Assembly (NCBI GenBank): GCA_900319365.1
Contig: ONOE01000001.1
Coordinates: 62,001-126,000, forward strand
Direction of reading: 5' to 3'
Length of the DNA: 64,000 nt
DNA from: an uncultured bacterium
GTDB taxonomy: Bacteria > Cyanobacteriota > Vampirovibrionia > Gastranaerophilales > Gastranaerophilaceae
Position numbers and translations under genes: made by a program. The notes beneath the pieces are model-generated. The model had not been told where the DNA came from. It searched no databases and saw nothing but the letters and a program-made list of their open reading frames with translations. Positions 18,807 through 28,962 of the stretch are shown in pieces. Within the stretch, counting starts at the first letter, position 1; every line of letters begins with the position of its first letter.

Positions 18807-18826
18807 CAAACTTAAATTTTTTACAG

Positions 18827-18900
18827 GTGTTCGTAGCTCAGGTGAATAGAGCGTGGGTCTCCGAAACCCAAGGTCGGGGGTTTGAATCCCCCCGGGCACA
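18827..18900 (+). tRNA. tRNA-Arg(CCG)
   Basis: 74 nt. The acceptor GTGTTCG pairs with CGGGCAC (two G-U), with discriminator A and no encoded CCA. The anticodon arm TGGGT-CTCCGAA-ACCCA gives CCG at 34-36. The T arm is GGGGG-TTTGAAT-CCCCC. Confidence 0.93.
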
Positions 18901-18904
18901 ATTT

Positions 18905-19573
18905 TTATGCAAGTGATACGTACCCTGTTATACTTCTATCGTTCAGAGAGTAAGATCTTTCGGCTACTTTGTTGGAAGTATTACCTTCAATTGTTTTGAT
19001 TTTGCCGTTTTCAACAGAAGTTACAATACCCGTATGAGATTTGCCGTTATTCTTGAAGATAACGACATCGCCGACTTTTACATCTTTATGGAACTTGCCG
19101 TTATTTCTACCCCAGTCCAAAATCCCTTGAACCGATGAGAAATTAAATCCGCTTAATCCTGATTCTTTCGCAACATAAGAAACGAAATCGGCACACCAAG
19201 CTTCATTTTTACCGCCCGTGAATTTCTTGAACGAGCCGTCGCTTTCATTATGACCGATATATTTTCTTGCATTACTTATTAATCTGCTTGCAAAATCACC
19301 CGATATTGAAGAACTTGATGAGAATCCGAAATTCGATAACCCCGGCAGCATGTTATTATTAAATATGCTCATATTTGGGAGTAACGGCATTTTAGGAACA
19401 TTCATAAGAGCCTGAAAGCTGCCTAAATAACTGTTATATGCGGCATTTAACAACATATCGCTACGTGTATGCGGCATTTGCATCATCGGATTTTGGAATT
19501 GAAACATTGATGCACCGCCTGTTACAGCAGGTGTATTAAATATTGCAGGTGTGAAATTGTTATAAAATGTCAT
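18905..19573 (-). CDS. CHAP-domain cell wall hydrolase-like protein
   Basis: 222 residues. The first ~90 are Met, Phe, Asn and Pro-rich with no classic signal peptide. Residues ~95-222 form a CHAP domain: the catalytic Cys is in EAWCADFVSYVAKESG, the His in KSHTGIVTSV, and an acidic residue follows in KTIEGNTSN. CHAP enzymes are amidases or endopeptidases that cut peptidoglycan peptides. The GYVSLA end is typical of the domain. The export route is not obvious. AAGGG precedes the ATG at a loose spacing. Confidence 0.8.
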   Translation of the reverse strand: MTFYNNFTPAIFNTPAVTGGASMFQFQNPMMQMPHTRSDMLLNAAYNSYLGSFQALMNVPKMPLLPNMSIFNNNMLPGLSNFGFSSSSSISGDFASRLISNARKYIGHNESDGSFKKFTGGKNEAWCADFVSYVAKESGLSGFNFSSVQGILDWGRNNGKFHKDVKVGDVVIFKNNGKSHTGIVTSVENGKIKTIEGNTSNKVAERSYSLNDRSITGYVSLA

Positions 19574-19650
19574 CTTAATATCCCTTATGTATATATAAAG
19601 TATATTCTTTGAAAATAATTGACATGTTTGTTAAAAATTTTGGCTTTTTT

Positions 19651-19679
19651 GTTACAATTTCGTAACATAAATGTGTTAC
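19651..19679. promoter_or_regulatory. GTTAC/GTAAC repeated half-sites upstream of the CHAP gene
   Basis: GTTAC-6nt-GTAAC-8nt-GTTAC: three alternating half-sites in 29 nt, between the XRE gene and the CHAP gene. Likely a protein-binding site by symmetry; the factor is unknown. Confidence 0.35.
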
Positions 19680-19694
19680 CGCAGAAATATTAAA

Positions 19695-19910
19695 TTAATC
19701 AAAACTGAAAATATCAGACAACTTAACATTCAAAGCTCGAGATATTTTATATAACATAAGTGTCGGCACATTAATTTTACCGCTTTCGATTTTCCCGACA
19801 TAAGTAGGGTGTATTCCAACTTTCTCGGCAAGCTGCTCCTGCGTTAATTTTTTATCCTTTCTTATGGTTTTAATAGAGAAACCGAGCTTGTTCAAAACTT
19901 TTGTATTCAT
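19695..19910 (-). CDS. XRE-family HTH regulator
   Basis: 71 residues forming a single Cro/CI-type helix-turn-helix: IKTIRKDKKLTQEQLAEKVG, then HPTYVGKIESGKINVPTLML. It is a complete minimal regulator with no effector domain. It is divergent from the gene at 20019, and the 108-nt gap holds a tandem repeat that overlaps a sigma70-type promoter. It probably regulates that promoter and possibly itself. Confidence 0.88.
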   Translation of the reverse strand: MNTKVLNKLGFSIKTIRKDKKLTQEQLAEKVGIHPTYVGKIESGKINVPTLMLYKISRALNVKLSDIFSFD

Positions 19911-19911
19911 G

Positions 19912-19940
19912 TTGACAATATAGACTGTTGCGCTTATTAT
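19912..19940 (+). promoter_or_regulatory. Strong sigma70-type promoter for the gene at 20019
   Basis: TTGACA (19912-19917), a 17-nt spacer, then TATTAT (19935-19940), close to the consensus. The -35 box lies directly beside the start codon of the divergent XRE gene. Confidence 0.7.
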
Positions 19941-19965
19941 TTGTATAGACTGACACGCTTATTAT
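19919..19965. repeat. Tandem operator-like repeat
   Basis: TATAGACTGttgCGCTTATTAT and TATAGACTGacaCGCTTATTAT repeat with a 25-nt period. They differ only in a 3-nt centre. The first copy spans the promoter spacer and -10 box, so binding by the adjacent XRE protein would block transcription. Confidence 0.6.
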
Positions 19966-20018
19966 CTCTGGTAATGTAAGTATGATATATGTTTGAGAAA
20001 AATTTTAAGAGGGAAACA

Positions 20019-20492
20019 ATGAAAAAGTTATTTGCAATTTTACTACTAATGTTGTTACCGCTGCAAGCGGGTGCTGTTGTACTTCCGCAGGGTAGTGCGG
20101 TTGTTGTTCAGGCACAAAAACTTATAGATGCTGATGAAGTAAAAATAGGCGATAATGTCAATTTTACCGTTTCACAACCCGTAAAAGCACACGGAAAAGT
20201 AGTTTTGCCCATAGGCACGGAGGTTACGGGCAAAATTATACACAAGAAAAATAATGGAATTTTAGGTATCCCCGGGAAACTTGAAATCAGCGAATTTCAA
20301 ATCGTTACACCTGATAACAAAACAATTCTGCTATCGGGGAACGTTTGCGATGAGGGTAATAACAGATATTGGGCAAACGCAGGGTGGCTTTTTATAATAA
20401 CATTGCCCCTAATTTTTGTAAAAGGTAACGATGCAAAAATTCAGCAATCAAACTACTACATTTTGCACGTAGTGGAAGATGTTGATTTGTAA
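20019..20492 (+). CDS. Exported protein of unknown function
   Basis: 157 residues from the ATG at 20019, which has AAGAGGGA before it and starts a clean signal peptide (KKLFAILLLMLLPLQAGA). The mature part is beta-rich, with VKIGDNVNFTVSQPVKAHGK and a VLPIGTEVTGKI stretch that resembles conjugative or envelope beta-domain proteins. A second hydrophobic stretch, AGWLFIITLPLIFV, lies near the end. Expression is probably controlled by the divergent XRE regulator. It overlaps no neighbour; the next gene starts 13 nt later. Confidence 0.6.
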   Translation: MKKLFAILLLMLLPLQAGAVVLPQGSAVVVQAQKLIDADEVKIGDNVNFTVSQPVKAHGKVVLPIGTEVTGKIIHKKNNGILGIPGKLEISEFQIVTPDNKTILLSGNVCDEGNNRYWANAGWLFIITLPLIFVKGNDAKIQQSNYYILHVVEDVDL

Positions 20493-20505
20493 TGTGGGAA
20501 CTTTT

Positions 20506-20922
20506 ATGAAGAAAAAATTTTTAACACTTATTTTTGTATTATTTAGTGCAATACCTGTTTTTGCAGCAGATTGGGTACAACTTGATACAAAACTGTATAT
20601 AGACAACTCAAGTATTACAAAGTATAAGCAATTACATTATCCTGATAGGAATACATATTCAGTTTGGTTAAAATGGTTGAATGATAAAACTTCATTGTGG
20701 ACAAAATTAGAAAAAATTTCAAAGAAAAAGCTATGGTATTATAAACAAATGGCTATTATAGATTGTGCGAATAAAGAAGTTGCTATACGTACAACTACTT
20801 ATTATGATTTGGCAGAAAAACCTGTTGATAAAATCAATTATGAAGCTTATTATCTTGATTGGCAAAGCATTGTCCCAGAAAGTGTCGGCGAAACAATATA
20901 CCATTATGTATGTGGGGAATAA
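20506..20922 (+). CDS. Exported protein resembling surface-adhesin protein E family
   Basis: 138 residues from the ATG at 20506 (KKKFLTLIFVLFSAIPVFA signal peptide). The mature start DWVQLDTKLYIDNSSI followed by YSVWLKWLND resembles the small family represented by Haemophilus adhesin E, with Cys residues in IDCANKE and YHYVCGE that may form a disulfide. The family link is by pattern only. It shares a transcript with the gene at 20019. Confidence 0.55.
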   Translation: MKKKFLTLIFVLFSAIPVFAADWVQLDTKLYIDNSSITKYKQLHYPDRNTYSVWLKWLNDKTSLWTKLEKISKKKLWYYKQMAIIDCANKEVAIRTTTYYDLAEKPVDKINYEAYYLDWQSIVPESVGETIYHYVCGE

Positions 20923-20966
20923 TAAAATAAAAATTATCAGCATGGCACCTCAAGGGTATTTACATT

Positions 20967-21032
20967 GTCGGCATGGCAATGCCGACCTACTTTAGTCATA
21001 AAAATTCCCCTATCCCTATTGGATAGAGGAAT
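20967..21032. repeat. Two short inverted repeats
   Basis: GTCGGCAT-GGCA-ATGCCGAC (20967-20986) is perfect, and ATTCCCCTATCC-CTATT-GGATAGAGGAAT (21004-21032) has one mismatch. They look like REP-type intergenic hairpins and lie between convergent genes. Confidence 0.6.
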
Positions 21033-21037
21033 ACAAA

Positions 21038-21069
21038 GCGTCGGGGAATGTAATTACATTCCCCGACGC
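21038..21069 (-). terminator. Perfect loop-less 32-bp palindrome after clpB
   Basis: GCGTCGGGGAATGTAA followed directly by its exact reverse complement. It sits 15 nt beyond the clpB stop and may end that transcript, though the T run after it is poor. Confidence 0.5.
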
Positions 21070-21083
21070 CGAACTTAAAGAAA

Positions 21084-23681
21084 TTATTTTCCAAAAGTCA
21101 ATTTATCATCAGCAAGACCAATCTTGATATGATCGCCTTTAACAAATTTCTGACCTAAGATTAACTTAGACAGAGGATTTTCAACCTGTTGTTGAATTAC
21201 ACGTTTCAACGGTCTTGCACCATATACAGGGTTAAATCCTTGGGTTGCAAGAAATTCTTTTGCATCGTCGCTGATTTCAAATGTTAATTCCTGATCTTTT
21301 AACAATTTTCTCAAATAATCCATCTGAATATCAACAATCTTGCTCAACTGTTGCAAGTTCAATGCTTTGAAGAATACAGTTTCGTCAATTCTGTTCAAAA
21401 ATTCAGGTTTGAATTTTTCTCTCAAAACTGCCATAACTTTTTCTTTCGTATCATTGAATTTTTCAGGTGAAACAATCGCATTGAGCGTATTTTCAAGAAT
21501 TATATCGCTGCCGATGTTACTTGTCATAATGATTAAGGTGTTTTTAAAATCAATCGTTCTGCCTTTAGAATCGGTCAATCTGCCGTCATCAAATATCTGT
21601 AACATGATATTAAATACGTCAGGGTGAGCCTTTTCGATTTCATCAAACAAGATAACCGAATACGGTTTTCTTCTTACAGCTTCAGTCAACTGACCGCCTT
21701 CCTCATATCCGACATATCCCGGAGGAGCTCCGACAAGTCTTGCGACATTGTGTTTTTCCATATATTCAGACATATCTATACGAATCAGGGCATCTTCATC
21801 GTTAAACATAAATTCTGCCAACGCTTTTGCAAGTTCGGTTTTACCAACACCCGTAGGTCCTAAGAACAAGAACGTACCGATAGGACGTTTCGGATCTTTC
21901 AAACCTGATCTTGCACGACGAATTGCATCTGATACTTTTTGTACAGCCTCATCCTGTCCGACTAAACGTTTGTGCAAAATATCTTCCATATTAAGAAGTT
22001 TTTTCATCTCAGACTCAACAAGTTTTGTAACGGGGATTCCCGTCCATTTTGAAACAACTTCATCGATATCTGATGCATCAACTTCTTCTTTAAGAAGTTT
22101 ATTTCCTGTTCTTTCCTTGTTTTCATAAGTAGCAAGTTTTTTCTTCAAATCAAGTAATTTGCCGTATTTTAATTCGGCTGCTTTTTGAAGATCGGTATTT
22201 CTTTCAGCTTCTTCAATCTGATTATTGACCTGATTGATTTGATCTTTAATTGCGGCTTCTGAGGTGATGGATTCTTTTTCTTTTTGCCATTGAGCCTGCA
22301 ATACGTCTATTTTTACCTGCAAATCGGAAACTTTTTTATCAATATCAGCGATTTTTTGTTTTGATTCATCGCTTTCTTCGTTTTTCAAAGCTTCTTTTTC
22401 GATTTCCAACTGCATCTTTTGACGTGTCATAACATCGATTTCTTCAGGCATTGAATCAATCTGAATACGCAATGAACTTGCGGCTTCATCAATCAAATCA
22501 ATTGCTTTATCGGGTAAAAATCTGTCTGTAATATAACGGTCAGATAATTTTGCGGCCTCAACGATTGCAGAATCCAAAATTCTGACACCGTGGTGAACTT
22601 CATATTTTTCTTTCAACCCTCTTAAAATACTTATGGTATCTTCAACCGACGGTTCGTTTACCATAACGGGCTGAAATCTACGTTCCAATGCAGGATCTTT
22701 TTCAATGTATTTTCTGTATTCATTAATCGTTGTAGCACCGATTGTTCTTAACAAACCACGTGCTAACATCGGTTTTAACAGGTTGCCTGCATCCATTGAG
22801 CCCTCAGTAGCGCCTGCTCCGACGACGGTATGAAGTTCATCGATAAACATAACGATTTGACCGTTTGAAGCTTCAACTTCTTTTAATACGGCTTTCAATC
22901 GTTCTTCAAATTCACCTCTATACTTGGCGCCTGCAACAATTGACCCTAAATCAAGCGAAATAAGTTTGACATCTTTTAAGCTTTCTGGAACATCTCCTCT
23001 TACTATTCTTTGAGCCAGACCCTCAATTATTGCGGTTTTGCCGACACCGGGTTCACCGATTAATACAGGGTTGTTTTTTGTACGTCTGTTCAAGACCTGC
23101 ATAATTCGTCTTACTTCTTCATCTCTGCCGATAACAGGATCTAACTTACCTTTACGGGCAAGATCAGTCAAATCGGTAGAATATTTTTCCAAAGCTTTCA
23201 TATTATCTTCAGCATTTTTTGTATCCACTTTTTGATTACCTCTTATATCTTTCATTACGTTTAATATTTTTGATTCGTCTACTCCGAAACTGTTAAACAA
23301 ATTCTTGATATTGGAATTATCAAGGCTTGCCATAGCAAGTAAAATTGCCTCAATACTTACATATTCATCTTTAAGTTTTTGGCTTTCTTGAATGGCAAGT
23401 TCAAGCAATCTGCCCGTTTCAGTCGACATATAAAGACCTGTCGGATTAGCGGGTTGAGAAAGTTTGGGTAAACTTTCGACTTTTTCTACTACTTTATTTA
23501 TAAAACTTTGATTTAACAAACCCAAAGCCTCAAGATAATCCTTGCTTATCCCTTTATCCTTAATCATTGCAAGTAAAATATGTTCGGGTTCAATTTGAGA
23601 ATTTTTATATGAACTCATCAAATTACTTGCAGAGGCTAAAATTTCTTGAGAATAGTTTGTAAATTTATCAAAATCTAACAT
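21084..23681 (-). CDS. clpB: ClpB disaggregase
   Basis: 865 residues, full length for ClpB. A Clp_N repeat domain is at residues ~1-150. The first AAA+ domain has GEPGVGKT and [15 protein letters not shown] coiled-coil middle domain spans ~400-525 and the second AAA+ domain has GPTGVGKT and [14 protein letters not shown] ClpB D2-small C-terminal domain follows. It rescues aggregated proteins with DnaK. No CIRCE-type repeat was noticed in the 223 nt upstream. Confidence 0.97.
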   Translation of the reverse strand: MLDFDKFTNYSQEILASASNLMSSYKNSQIEPEHILLAMIKDKGISKDYLEALGLLNQSFINKVVEKVESLPKLSQPANPTGLYMSTETGRLLELAIQESQKLKDEYVSIEAILLAMASLDNSNIKNLFNSFGVDESKILNVMKDIRGNQKVDTKNAEDNMKALEKYSTDLTDLARKGKLDPVIGRDEEVRRIMQVLNRRTKNNPVLIGEPGVGKTAIIEGLAQRIVRGDVPESLKDVKLISLDLGSIVAGAKYRGEFEERLKAVLKEVEASNGQIVMFIDELHTVVGAGATEGSMDAGNLLKPMLARGLLRTIGATTINEYRKYIEKDPALERRFQPVMVNEPSVEDTISILRGLKEKYEVHHGVRILDSAIVEAAKLSDRYITDRFLPDKAIDLIDEAASSLRIQIDSMPEEIDVMTRQKMQLEIEKEALKNEESDESKQKIADIDKKVSDLQVKIDVLQAQWQKEKESITSEAAIKDQINQVNNQIEEAERNTDLQKAAELKYGKLLDLKKKLATYENKERTGNKLLKEEVDASDIDEVVSKWTGIPVTKLVESEMKKLLNMEDILHKRLVGQDEAVQKVSDAIRRARSGLKDPKRPIGTFLFLGPTGVGKTELAKALAEFMFNDEDALIRIDMSEYMEKHNVARLVGAPPGYVGYEEGGQLTEAVRRKPYSVILFDEIEKAHPDVFNIMLQIFDDGRLTDSKGRTIDFKNTLIIMTSNIGSDIILENTLNAIVSPEKFNDTKEKVMAVLREKFKPEFLNRIDETVFFKALNLQQLSKIVDIQMDYLRKLLKDQELTFEISDDAKEFLATQGFNPVYGARPLKRVIQQQVENPLSKLILGQKFVKGDHIKIGLADDKLTFGK

Positions 23682-23711
23682 TTAGCATCAACTCCGTTCT
23701 GTGATTTTTAT

Positions 23712-23822
23712 GGTTTATAAGTTTATAGGTTTATAAGCCGATAAGTTTTTTACAAATTTTGGAACATTGCATATATACAAAAACCTAAAATCCTCTTATG
23801 AACTTATAAACTTATAAACTTA
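23712..23822. repeat. Inverted arrays of TTTATAAG/CTTATAAA
   Basis: Three TTTATAag/g units at 23712-23737 face three CTTATAAA-like units at 23794-23822, so the spacer between clpB and the acyl-CoA synthetase can fold into a long AT-only hairpin. Confidence 0.4.
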
Positions 23823-23904
23823 ATTCACAATTATATTTTAAGAGTAATTTTGATAAATTCAGTTTAAATTAATGATTATTTAACAATTAAAATTTTTAAA
23901 AAGC

Positions 23905-25593
23905 TTACTTCACAACACCCGAAACAAGCGCTTTAACTTCTTTTCTTTTGATTTTGCTTGTTGCCGTACGTGGAAGATGCTGAGTTCTTACAACAATATT
24001 AATCGGTCGTTTGTAAGGCGCTAATTGTGTAGACAATTGTTTAACTTCAGACACAACGGCTTTTTCGAGTTCTTCAAAACTGTTAAAATTCTGTGTGTAA
24101 TCATCTGTCGGAACAATTACTGCAACGATTTCTTCGCAGCCGTCCTTGCCGCCGCCTACTCTGGGCATACCGACAACACAAACTTCTGCAAAATTATTGC
24201 TTTGCTGCAACACGGTTTCAACTTCTTCGGGGAATACTTTTTTACCGCCGGAAAGTACAATCAAATTCTTAATTCTGCCCGTGATATATAAAAGTCCGTT
24301 TCTGATTTCTCCGATATCTCCCGTGTGGAACCAGCCGTCAGGTTCTAAAACTTCATCAGTCAAATCCTGTCTGCCGTAATATCCTTTCATAACAGACGGT
24401 CCTTTTACAAGGAGTTCACCCGTTTCAGGGTCAATCTTTGCTTCGTAAGAACTTAAAATAGGTCCGACGGAATGAATATTATCCTGATTCGGAGTATTGC
24501 ACATTGAAACTACGGGACTTGTTTCAGATAAGCCGTAGCCTTGGAAAATTCTGACACCGATTCTTTTAAACCATGCGCCTACTACAGGATCAAGCGGTGC
24601 ACCACCCGAAATATATCCGAAAAATTCTTTGCCGTACAATCTGTGAATTGTTCTAAACATCATACGTCTGATATTGAACGGCATAAATCTTGCGATTTGA
24701 TATTTAATTTTGAACATTACCTTATAAAGCGTAGATTTTTTATGAATTTCAGATTCAAAATAAGATTTTAAAAGTTTTAAGAATGCGGGAACCGTAACCA
24801 TAAATCTGATATGTTTTTCCTGCATAATATCTAAGATATCTTTCGGTTTCAAGCTGCTTGAATAGTAGATTGAATAACCGTGATTTAACATTGTGAAAAA
24901 TCCGACGGTCAACTCAAACAAATGATTCATCGGCAAGATTGACAACAATCTTACATTTTTATTTTTTGGAATCATATGCCTCATGGTTTCTCTCATGTCA
25001 TACATTTGAGCAAGCATGTTTTTATATGTTGTTTGAACGCCTTTAGGAGCGCCCGTTGTACCTGATGTATAAATGATAAATGCGGTATCATGGAGCGGTC
25101 TGCGGCGCCATTTTGCGCTGTAATTCGCAGGTATCGAATAAAGGCTCGGAGTTCCCTTGCTTTCGTATTCGGATGCCTCCATCAATATGATATATTTTAT
25201 TGACGGGATTTTATCTTTTAACTGTTGAGCTTTTTTATAATTCTTTGTCGAAGTCATCAAAACCGTAGGTTCACAACTTGAAAGAATTGAAGTCAATTCA
25301 TATATAGTTAATTTGTTATCTAAAGGTACAACGGTTAAACCCGCAAGAACCGAACCGAAAACACATACGCCGTATTCGGGCAAAGATTCTGAAAGAATTG
25401 CAAGTTTTTCACCTTTAGGAATTTGCAAATCGTTGATTAAATGTGCGGCAAGACGTTCTGATAAAAGGCTGACACCCTTATATGTAAGTTCATTCCAGCC
25501 CCAGAGAGTTTTCATACCCAATGCAACTTTTTTCTGATTTAAGGTTGTAGTTTTTTCTAACAACGAAAAAATGTTCTCATATTTTTGTGCCAT
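23905..25593 (-). CDS. AMP-dependent acyl-CoA synthetase/ligase (long-chain fatty acid type)
   Basis: 562 residues of the adenylate-forming superfamily. The P-loop-like motif is IIYTSGTTGAPKGV, followed by GYGLSETSPVV, GWFHTGDIGEI and ITGRIKNLIVLSGGKKVFPEEVE, and the C-terminal Lys lies in RTATSKIKRKEV. It activates a carboxylic acid as acyl-AMP and then transfers it to CoA or another acceptor. The sequence resembles FadD-like enzymes, but the exact chain length cannot be told. The gene is monocistronic. Confidence 0.88.
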   Translation of the reverse strand: MAQKYENIFSLLEKTTTLNQKKVALGMKTLWGWNELTYKGVSLLSERLAAHLINDLQIPKGEKLAILSESLPEYGVCVFGSVLAGLTVVPLDNKLTIYELTSILSSCEPTVLMTSTKNYKKAQQLKDKIPSIKYIILMEASEYESKGTPSLYSIPANYSAKWRRRPLHDTAFIIYTSGTTGAPKGVQTTYKNMLAQMYDMRETMRHMIPKNKNVRLLSILPMNHLFELTVGFFTMLNHGYSIYYSSSLKPKDILDIMQEKHIRFMVTVPAFLKLLKSYFESEIHKKSTLYKVMFKIKYQIARFMPFNIRRMMFRTIHRLYGKEFFGYISGGAPLDPVVGAWFKRIGVRIFQGYGLSETSPVVSMCNTPNQDNIHSVGPILSSYEAKIDPETGELLVKGPSVMKGYYGRQDLTDEVLEPDGWFHTGDIGEIRNGLLYITGRIKNLIVLSGGKKVFPEEVETVLQQSNNFAEVCVVGMPRVGGGKDGCEEIVAVIVPTDDYTQNFNSFEELEKAVVSEVKQLSTQLAPYKRPINIVVRTQHLPRTATSKIKRKEVKALVSGVVK

Positions 25594-25809
25594 TATTCAA
25601 TCCCTCTAAATAGATACTCTGCCGTCGGTTTTTAACCGACACTTCTAAAATTAAATTATTCTCTTGCTTATTTTTAATACTATATATTATAATTATTTTA
25701 CTTGCAAAATATATTCTTGCAAGTTTTTAAAATATGATAACGAAAAATTTTAAACATGTCCGTTTTTGGCGCATTGAGGAGTTATTATATTTTGAAAAAG
25801 GAGCAGAAA

Positions 25810-28800
25810 ATGAGTAAATTCAAACCGAATGAAAAGCAGCAGCAATGTATTAACAACATAGAGGGCAAACACCTTATTCTTGCAGGGCCCGGGACAGGGA
25901 AAACCTTTACGCTTATTGAGATTATGAAAGCAATACTTGCTAAAGGCATAAATCCCGAAAAAATTCTTGCCCTGACATTTTCCGATGCGGCGGCAAATGA
26001 GATGAAAAACAGACTTGATAAAGAGTTGCAGGAAATGGATTCGGGGGTTTACATTTCGACCTATCACAGTTTTTGTCTTGATATAATAAAAGATAACCCC
26101 GAAGAATTTGAGCTCCCCGCAAATTACAAAGTCATAACAGATACTGTCAGCAGAAATTTTTTGAAAGAATGTATAAAAGAGCTTGAACCGAAAGCTTTTC
26201 GAACAGAGAAAAACGACCCGTATTTTTATTTGGATGAAATTTACAGAAAAATTCAGGACATAAAATCCCATCGACTTACAAAAGATGAATATTTCAGATA
26301 TATCAAAGAAAATCCCGATTGGGAACCTGAACTTTTAAAAGCACAGGCAAAATTAAAAGACTTGCAGGAATCGGGGGAAAAAATTCCCGCAACAGCTGAA
26401 AATAACGTAAAGAAAGCTCAAAAAAATATCGACAAAGCTTACGAACTCCGGGATTTTTACGAATTGTATAAATCCAAAACCGAGGCAGAGCATTATATTG
26501 ACTTTAACGATATGATAAATTTTGTACTGGATAAATTTGATACCGACCCGTCATTTTTGGAAGACATTTCAAACAAATACGAATATCTGCTTGTAGATGA
26601 ATATCAAGACACAAACAATCCGCAAAATGAAATCGTTACTAAAATTACTCAATCAATGAAAGACCCGAATGTTATCGTCGTCGGGGACGATGATCAGATA
26701 ATTTACACCTTTCAGGGTGCAAAACTTGATACTATGGAAAAATTTATTAAGAATTTCCCTGACACGGAAATATTTTGCCTGACAGACAATATGCGCTCCA
26801 CCCAATCAATTCTTAATGCCGCAAGAGCCGTTGCCATTCAGGATAACAACAGGCTTGAAGCGAATTTGGAATTTAGAAACCATGACATTTGCAAAAAATT
26901 GACCGCAAAAAATCCCGACATTATAAAACTCGATAAGCCTGTAAGGATTTATAAATATAACGACGTAATCCAAGAATATGCGCAAATTACACAGGAAATA
27001 GAAAATCTCATAAATTCGGACACCTGTCCCGTAAATGACAAAAATGAGAAAAAATTATCGGAGATTGCGATTTTAACAACCACCAATGCGGAGCTTGACA
27101 CTTTCGCTCAGTTATTAAAAGAAAAAAATATTCCTTACGAATTGAAAGACGGTAAAAATATTTTCCTCATAAAATCATCTTACGTTTTATACTGTTATCT
27201 CAAAATGCTTACTTCGCCCGAATTGTATTCCGATAAGATTTTTAAACTGCTGCTTATGCCGCCGTTCAGCATCAATTCAAAAGATTATGAAACATTATTC
27301 AAACAGCATTCACGCTACAAAACTTTTATTGATGCGATGAAATGTATTGATAAAAAAGAATTTGTGCAGCCTGAAAAAATCATGGATTTTGTTTTGACTT
27401 TTGACTACCTGCAATCATACAGGGCAAACGAAACCTTAAAAAATATCGTTCTTGAAACAGGTGCCAAAACAGGGATTTTCGACTATTTTATAAATTCCGA
27501 AATAAACAGAAGTGAAAATATTGCAGGTTTGAAGAAAATCGCAGACGAGGCAATCAATTTTTCGCAGGTTACAAAATCCGTTTCGCTTGAATATTTTGTC
27601 GAATACTTAGATATGGCATACAATGACGAATTTGTAATAAAAACAGACAAAGCACCCGTTACATTGAATGCCGTACAGCTTTTGACATACCATTCATCAA
27701 AAGGGAAAGAGTTTGAATACGTTTACATGCCGACCCTTACAAAAGATAAATGGGAATCATCAAGCAAATCATACAAAGCAGGGATTCCGCTGCCTCCAAG
27801 CGAATACAAAACCAAAGACGAATTGCTTGAAATCAAATATTCAGATAACATAAAACTTCTCTATGTCGGAATGACAAGAGCAAAGCACACCCTGCGCCTG
27901 TCATACCCGCAAACCGTTGCAGGCAAAGAGAAAAAATTCACAAGATATATTTCAAATATTATTGATGACAAAAATTTGAATTTTGAGAAAAAAGAAGCTC
28001 CCGAATTTGATGCGGAAACATATTGGCTTGAGCGCACAAAAGACTTAATCATAAAAGATTACGATTACACAAAAGAATTTCATGAACTTGTAAATTCTAA
28101 AATCAACGGCAAGCCGTACTCTCCGACTTCCGTTAATACCTACATAAAATGTCCCAGAATGTATTTTTACAAATATATCCTTGATTTTGAGGCAAAAGAC
28201 GGGAATGCGGATAATATGCACTACGGAACTTCCGTTCACTATGCACTTGAAAAAGCAGTTAACTATGCAATGAAAAATCACGCTTACCCGACAAAAGAAA
28301 AATTTATAAAGTATTTCGACGATAAATTATCGACCTTGCCCGTTTCAAGCTTTGAAGCTTCAGAAATCTTAAAAGGCAGAGGAGAAACCGCACTTGATAA
28401 ATATTATGTACAATTGTGCAATACTCCCGTTAATATGCTATGCAAACCCGAATGCGAAATTCACTTTACCCTCGGTGATATAAGATTCAGAGGGATAATC
28501 GACCGCATTGAAAAAAATCCCGACGGAACGTTTTCAGTATACGATTACAAAACAGGAAGCGCAAAAAACGGCAGAATTATATGCACAGGCGGAGAGCACG
28601 AAGATTATTACAACCAGATAGCTTTGTATAAATATTTCTTTGAAAAATCTCACGAATGCAAAGTTAAATCAGTCGGATTTATCTTCCCTGAAGATTTTGA
28701 AAACAATTACGACCCCAAAATTACAGATGAAGATTGTTTAGAAGTTGTAGACAAATTTAAAAATGCAATCTCAAACATAAAAGCTTACAATTTTGAACCC

Positions 28801-28881
28801 ATAGCGCAAAAAGACCGCAAAAACAGCCCCGCATGCAAATATTGCGCATATAAAGACTTTTGCAATTTTGACGTCGTATAG
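25810..28881 (+). CDS. UvrD-family helicase fused to PD-(D/E)XK Fe-S nuclease (AddB/RecB-like)
   Basis: 1023 residues from the ATG at 25810, with AAGGAG just upstream. SF1 helicase motifs: GPGTGKT, LLVDEYQDTNNPQ, GDDDQIIYTFQGA, LLTYHSSKGKEFE and YVGMTRAKHTLRL. The C-terminal ~250 residues are a RecB-type nuclease with the catalytic core GIIDRIEKN and YDYKTG. Cysteines in CPRMYFYKY and CKYCAYKDFC fit a 4Fe-4S staple as in AddB. It probably processes DNA ends in recombination repair. It stands alone rather than in an addAB pair. Confidence 0.9.
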   Translation: MSKFKPNEKQQQCINNIEGKHLILAGPGTGKTFTLIEIMKAILAKGINPEKILALTFSDAAANEMKNRLDKELQEMDSGVYISTYHSFCLDIIKDNPEEFELPANYKVITDTVSRNFLKECIKELEPKAFRTEKNDPYFYLDEIYRKIQDIKSHRLTKDEYFRYIKENPDWEPELLKAQAKLKDLQESGEKIPATAENNVKKAQKNIDKAYELRDFYELYKSKTEAEHYIDFNDMINFVLDKFDTDPSFLEDISNKYEYLLVDEYQDTNNPQNEIVTKITQSMKDPNVIVVGDDDQIIYTFQGAKLDTMEKFIKNFPDTEIFCLTDNMRSTQSILNAARAVAIQDNNRLEANLEFRNHDICKKLTAKNPDIIKLDKPVRIYKYNDVIQEYAQITQEIENLINSDTCPVNDKNEKKLSEIAILTTTNAELDTFAQLLKEKNIPYELKDGKNIFLIKSSYVLYCYLKMLTSPELYSDKIFKLLLMPPFSINSKDYETLFKQHSRYKTFIDAMKCIDKKEFVQPEKIMDFVLTFDYLQSYRANETLKNIVLETGAKTGIFDYFINSEINRSENIAGLKKIADEAINFSQVTKSVSLEYFVEYLDMAYNDEFVIKTDKAPVTLNAVQLLTYHSSKGKEFEYVYMPTLTKDKWESSSKSYKAGIPLPPSEYKTKDELLEIKYSDNIKLLYVGMTRAKHTLRLSYPQTVAGKEKKFTRYISNIIDDKNLNFEKKEAPEFDAETYWLERTKDLIIKDYDYTKEFHELVNSKINGKPYSPTSVNTYIKCPRMYFYKYILDFEAKDGNADNMHYGTSVHYALEKAVNYAMKNHAYPTKEKFIKYFDDKLSTLPVSSFEASEILKGRGETALDKYYVQLCNTPVNMLCKPECEIHFTLGDIRFRGIIDRIEKNPDGTFSVYDYKTGSAKNGRIICTGGEHEDYYNQIALYKYFFEKSHECKVKSVGFIFPEDFENNYDPKITDEDCLEVVDKFKNAISNIKAYNFEPIAQKDRKNSPACKYCAYKDFCNFDVV

Positions 28882-28891
28882 GCAAAATAAA

Positions 28892-28915
28892 AGGCGGTGT
28901 AAGGAACTCCCGCCT
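28892..28915 (+). terminator. Weak hairpin after the helicase gene
   Basis: AGGCGG-12nt-CCGCCT, 10 nt after the stop codon and lacking a T run. A possible but weak terminator. Confidence 0.35.
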
Positions 28916-28962
28916 AATTAACCAGATTTACACTATGTAAGTGTTCAGAAAGGAACTTTTGT

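Noticed and set aside
21748..22128. 126-codon plus-strand frame
   Set aside because: Antisense of the ClpB coding sequence.
25750..26271. 173-codon minus-strand frame
   Set aside because: It is the antisense of the helicase gene start, with its motifs in the plus frame.
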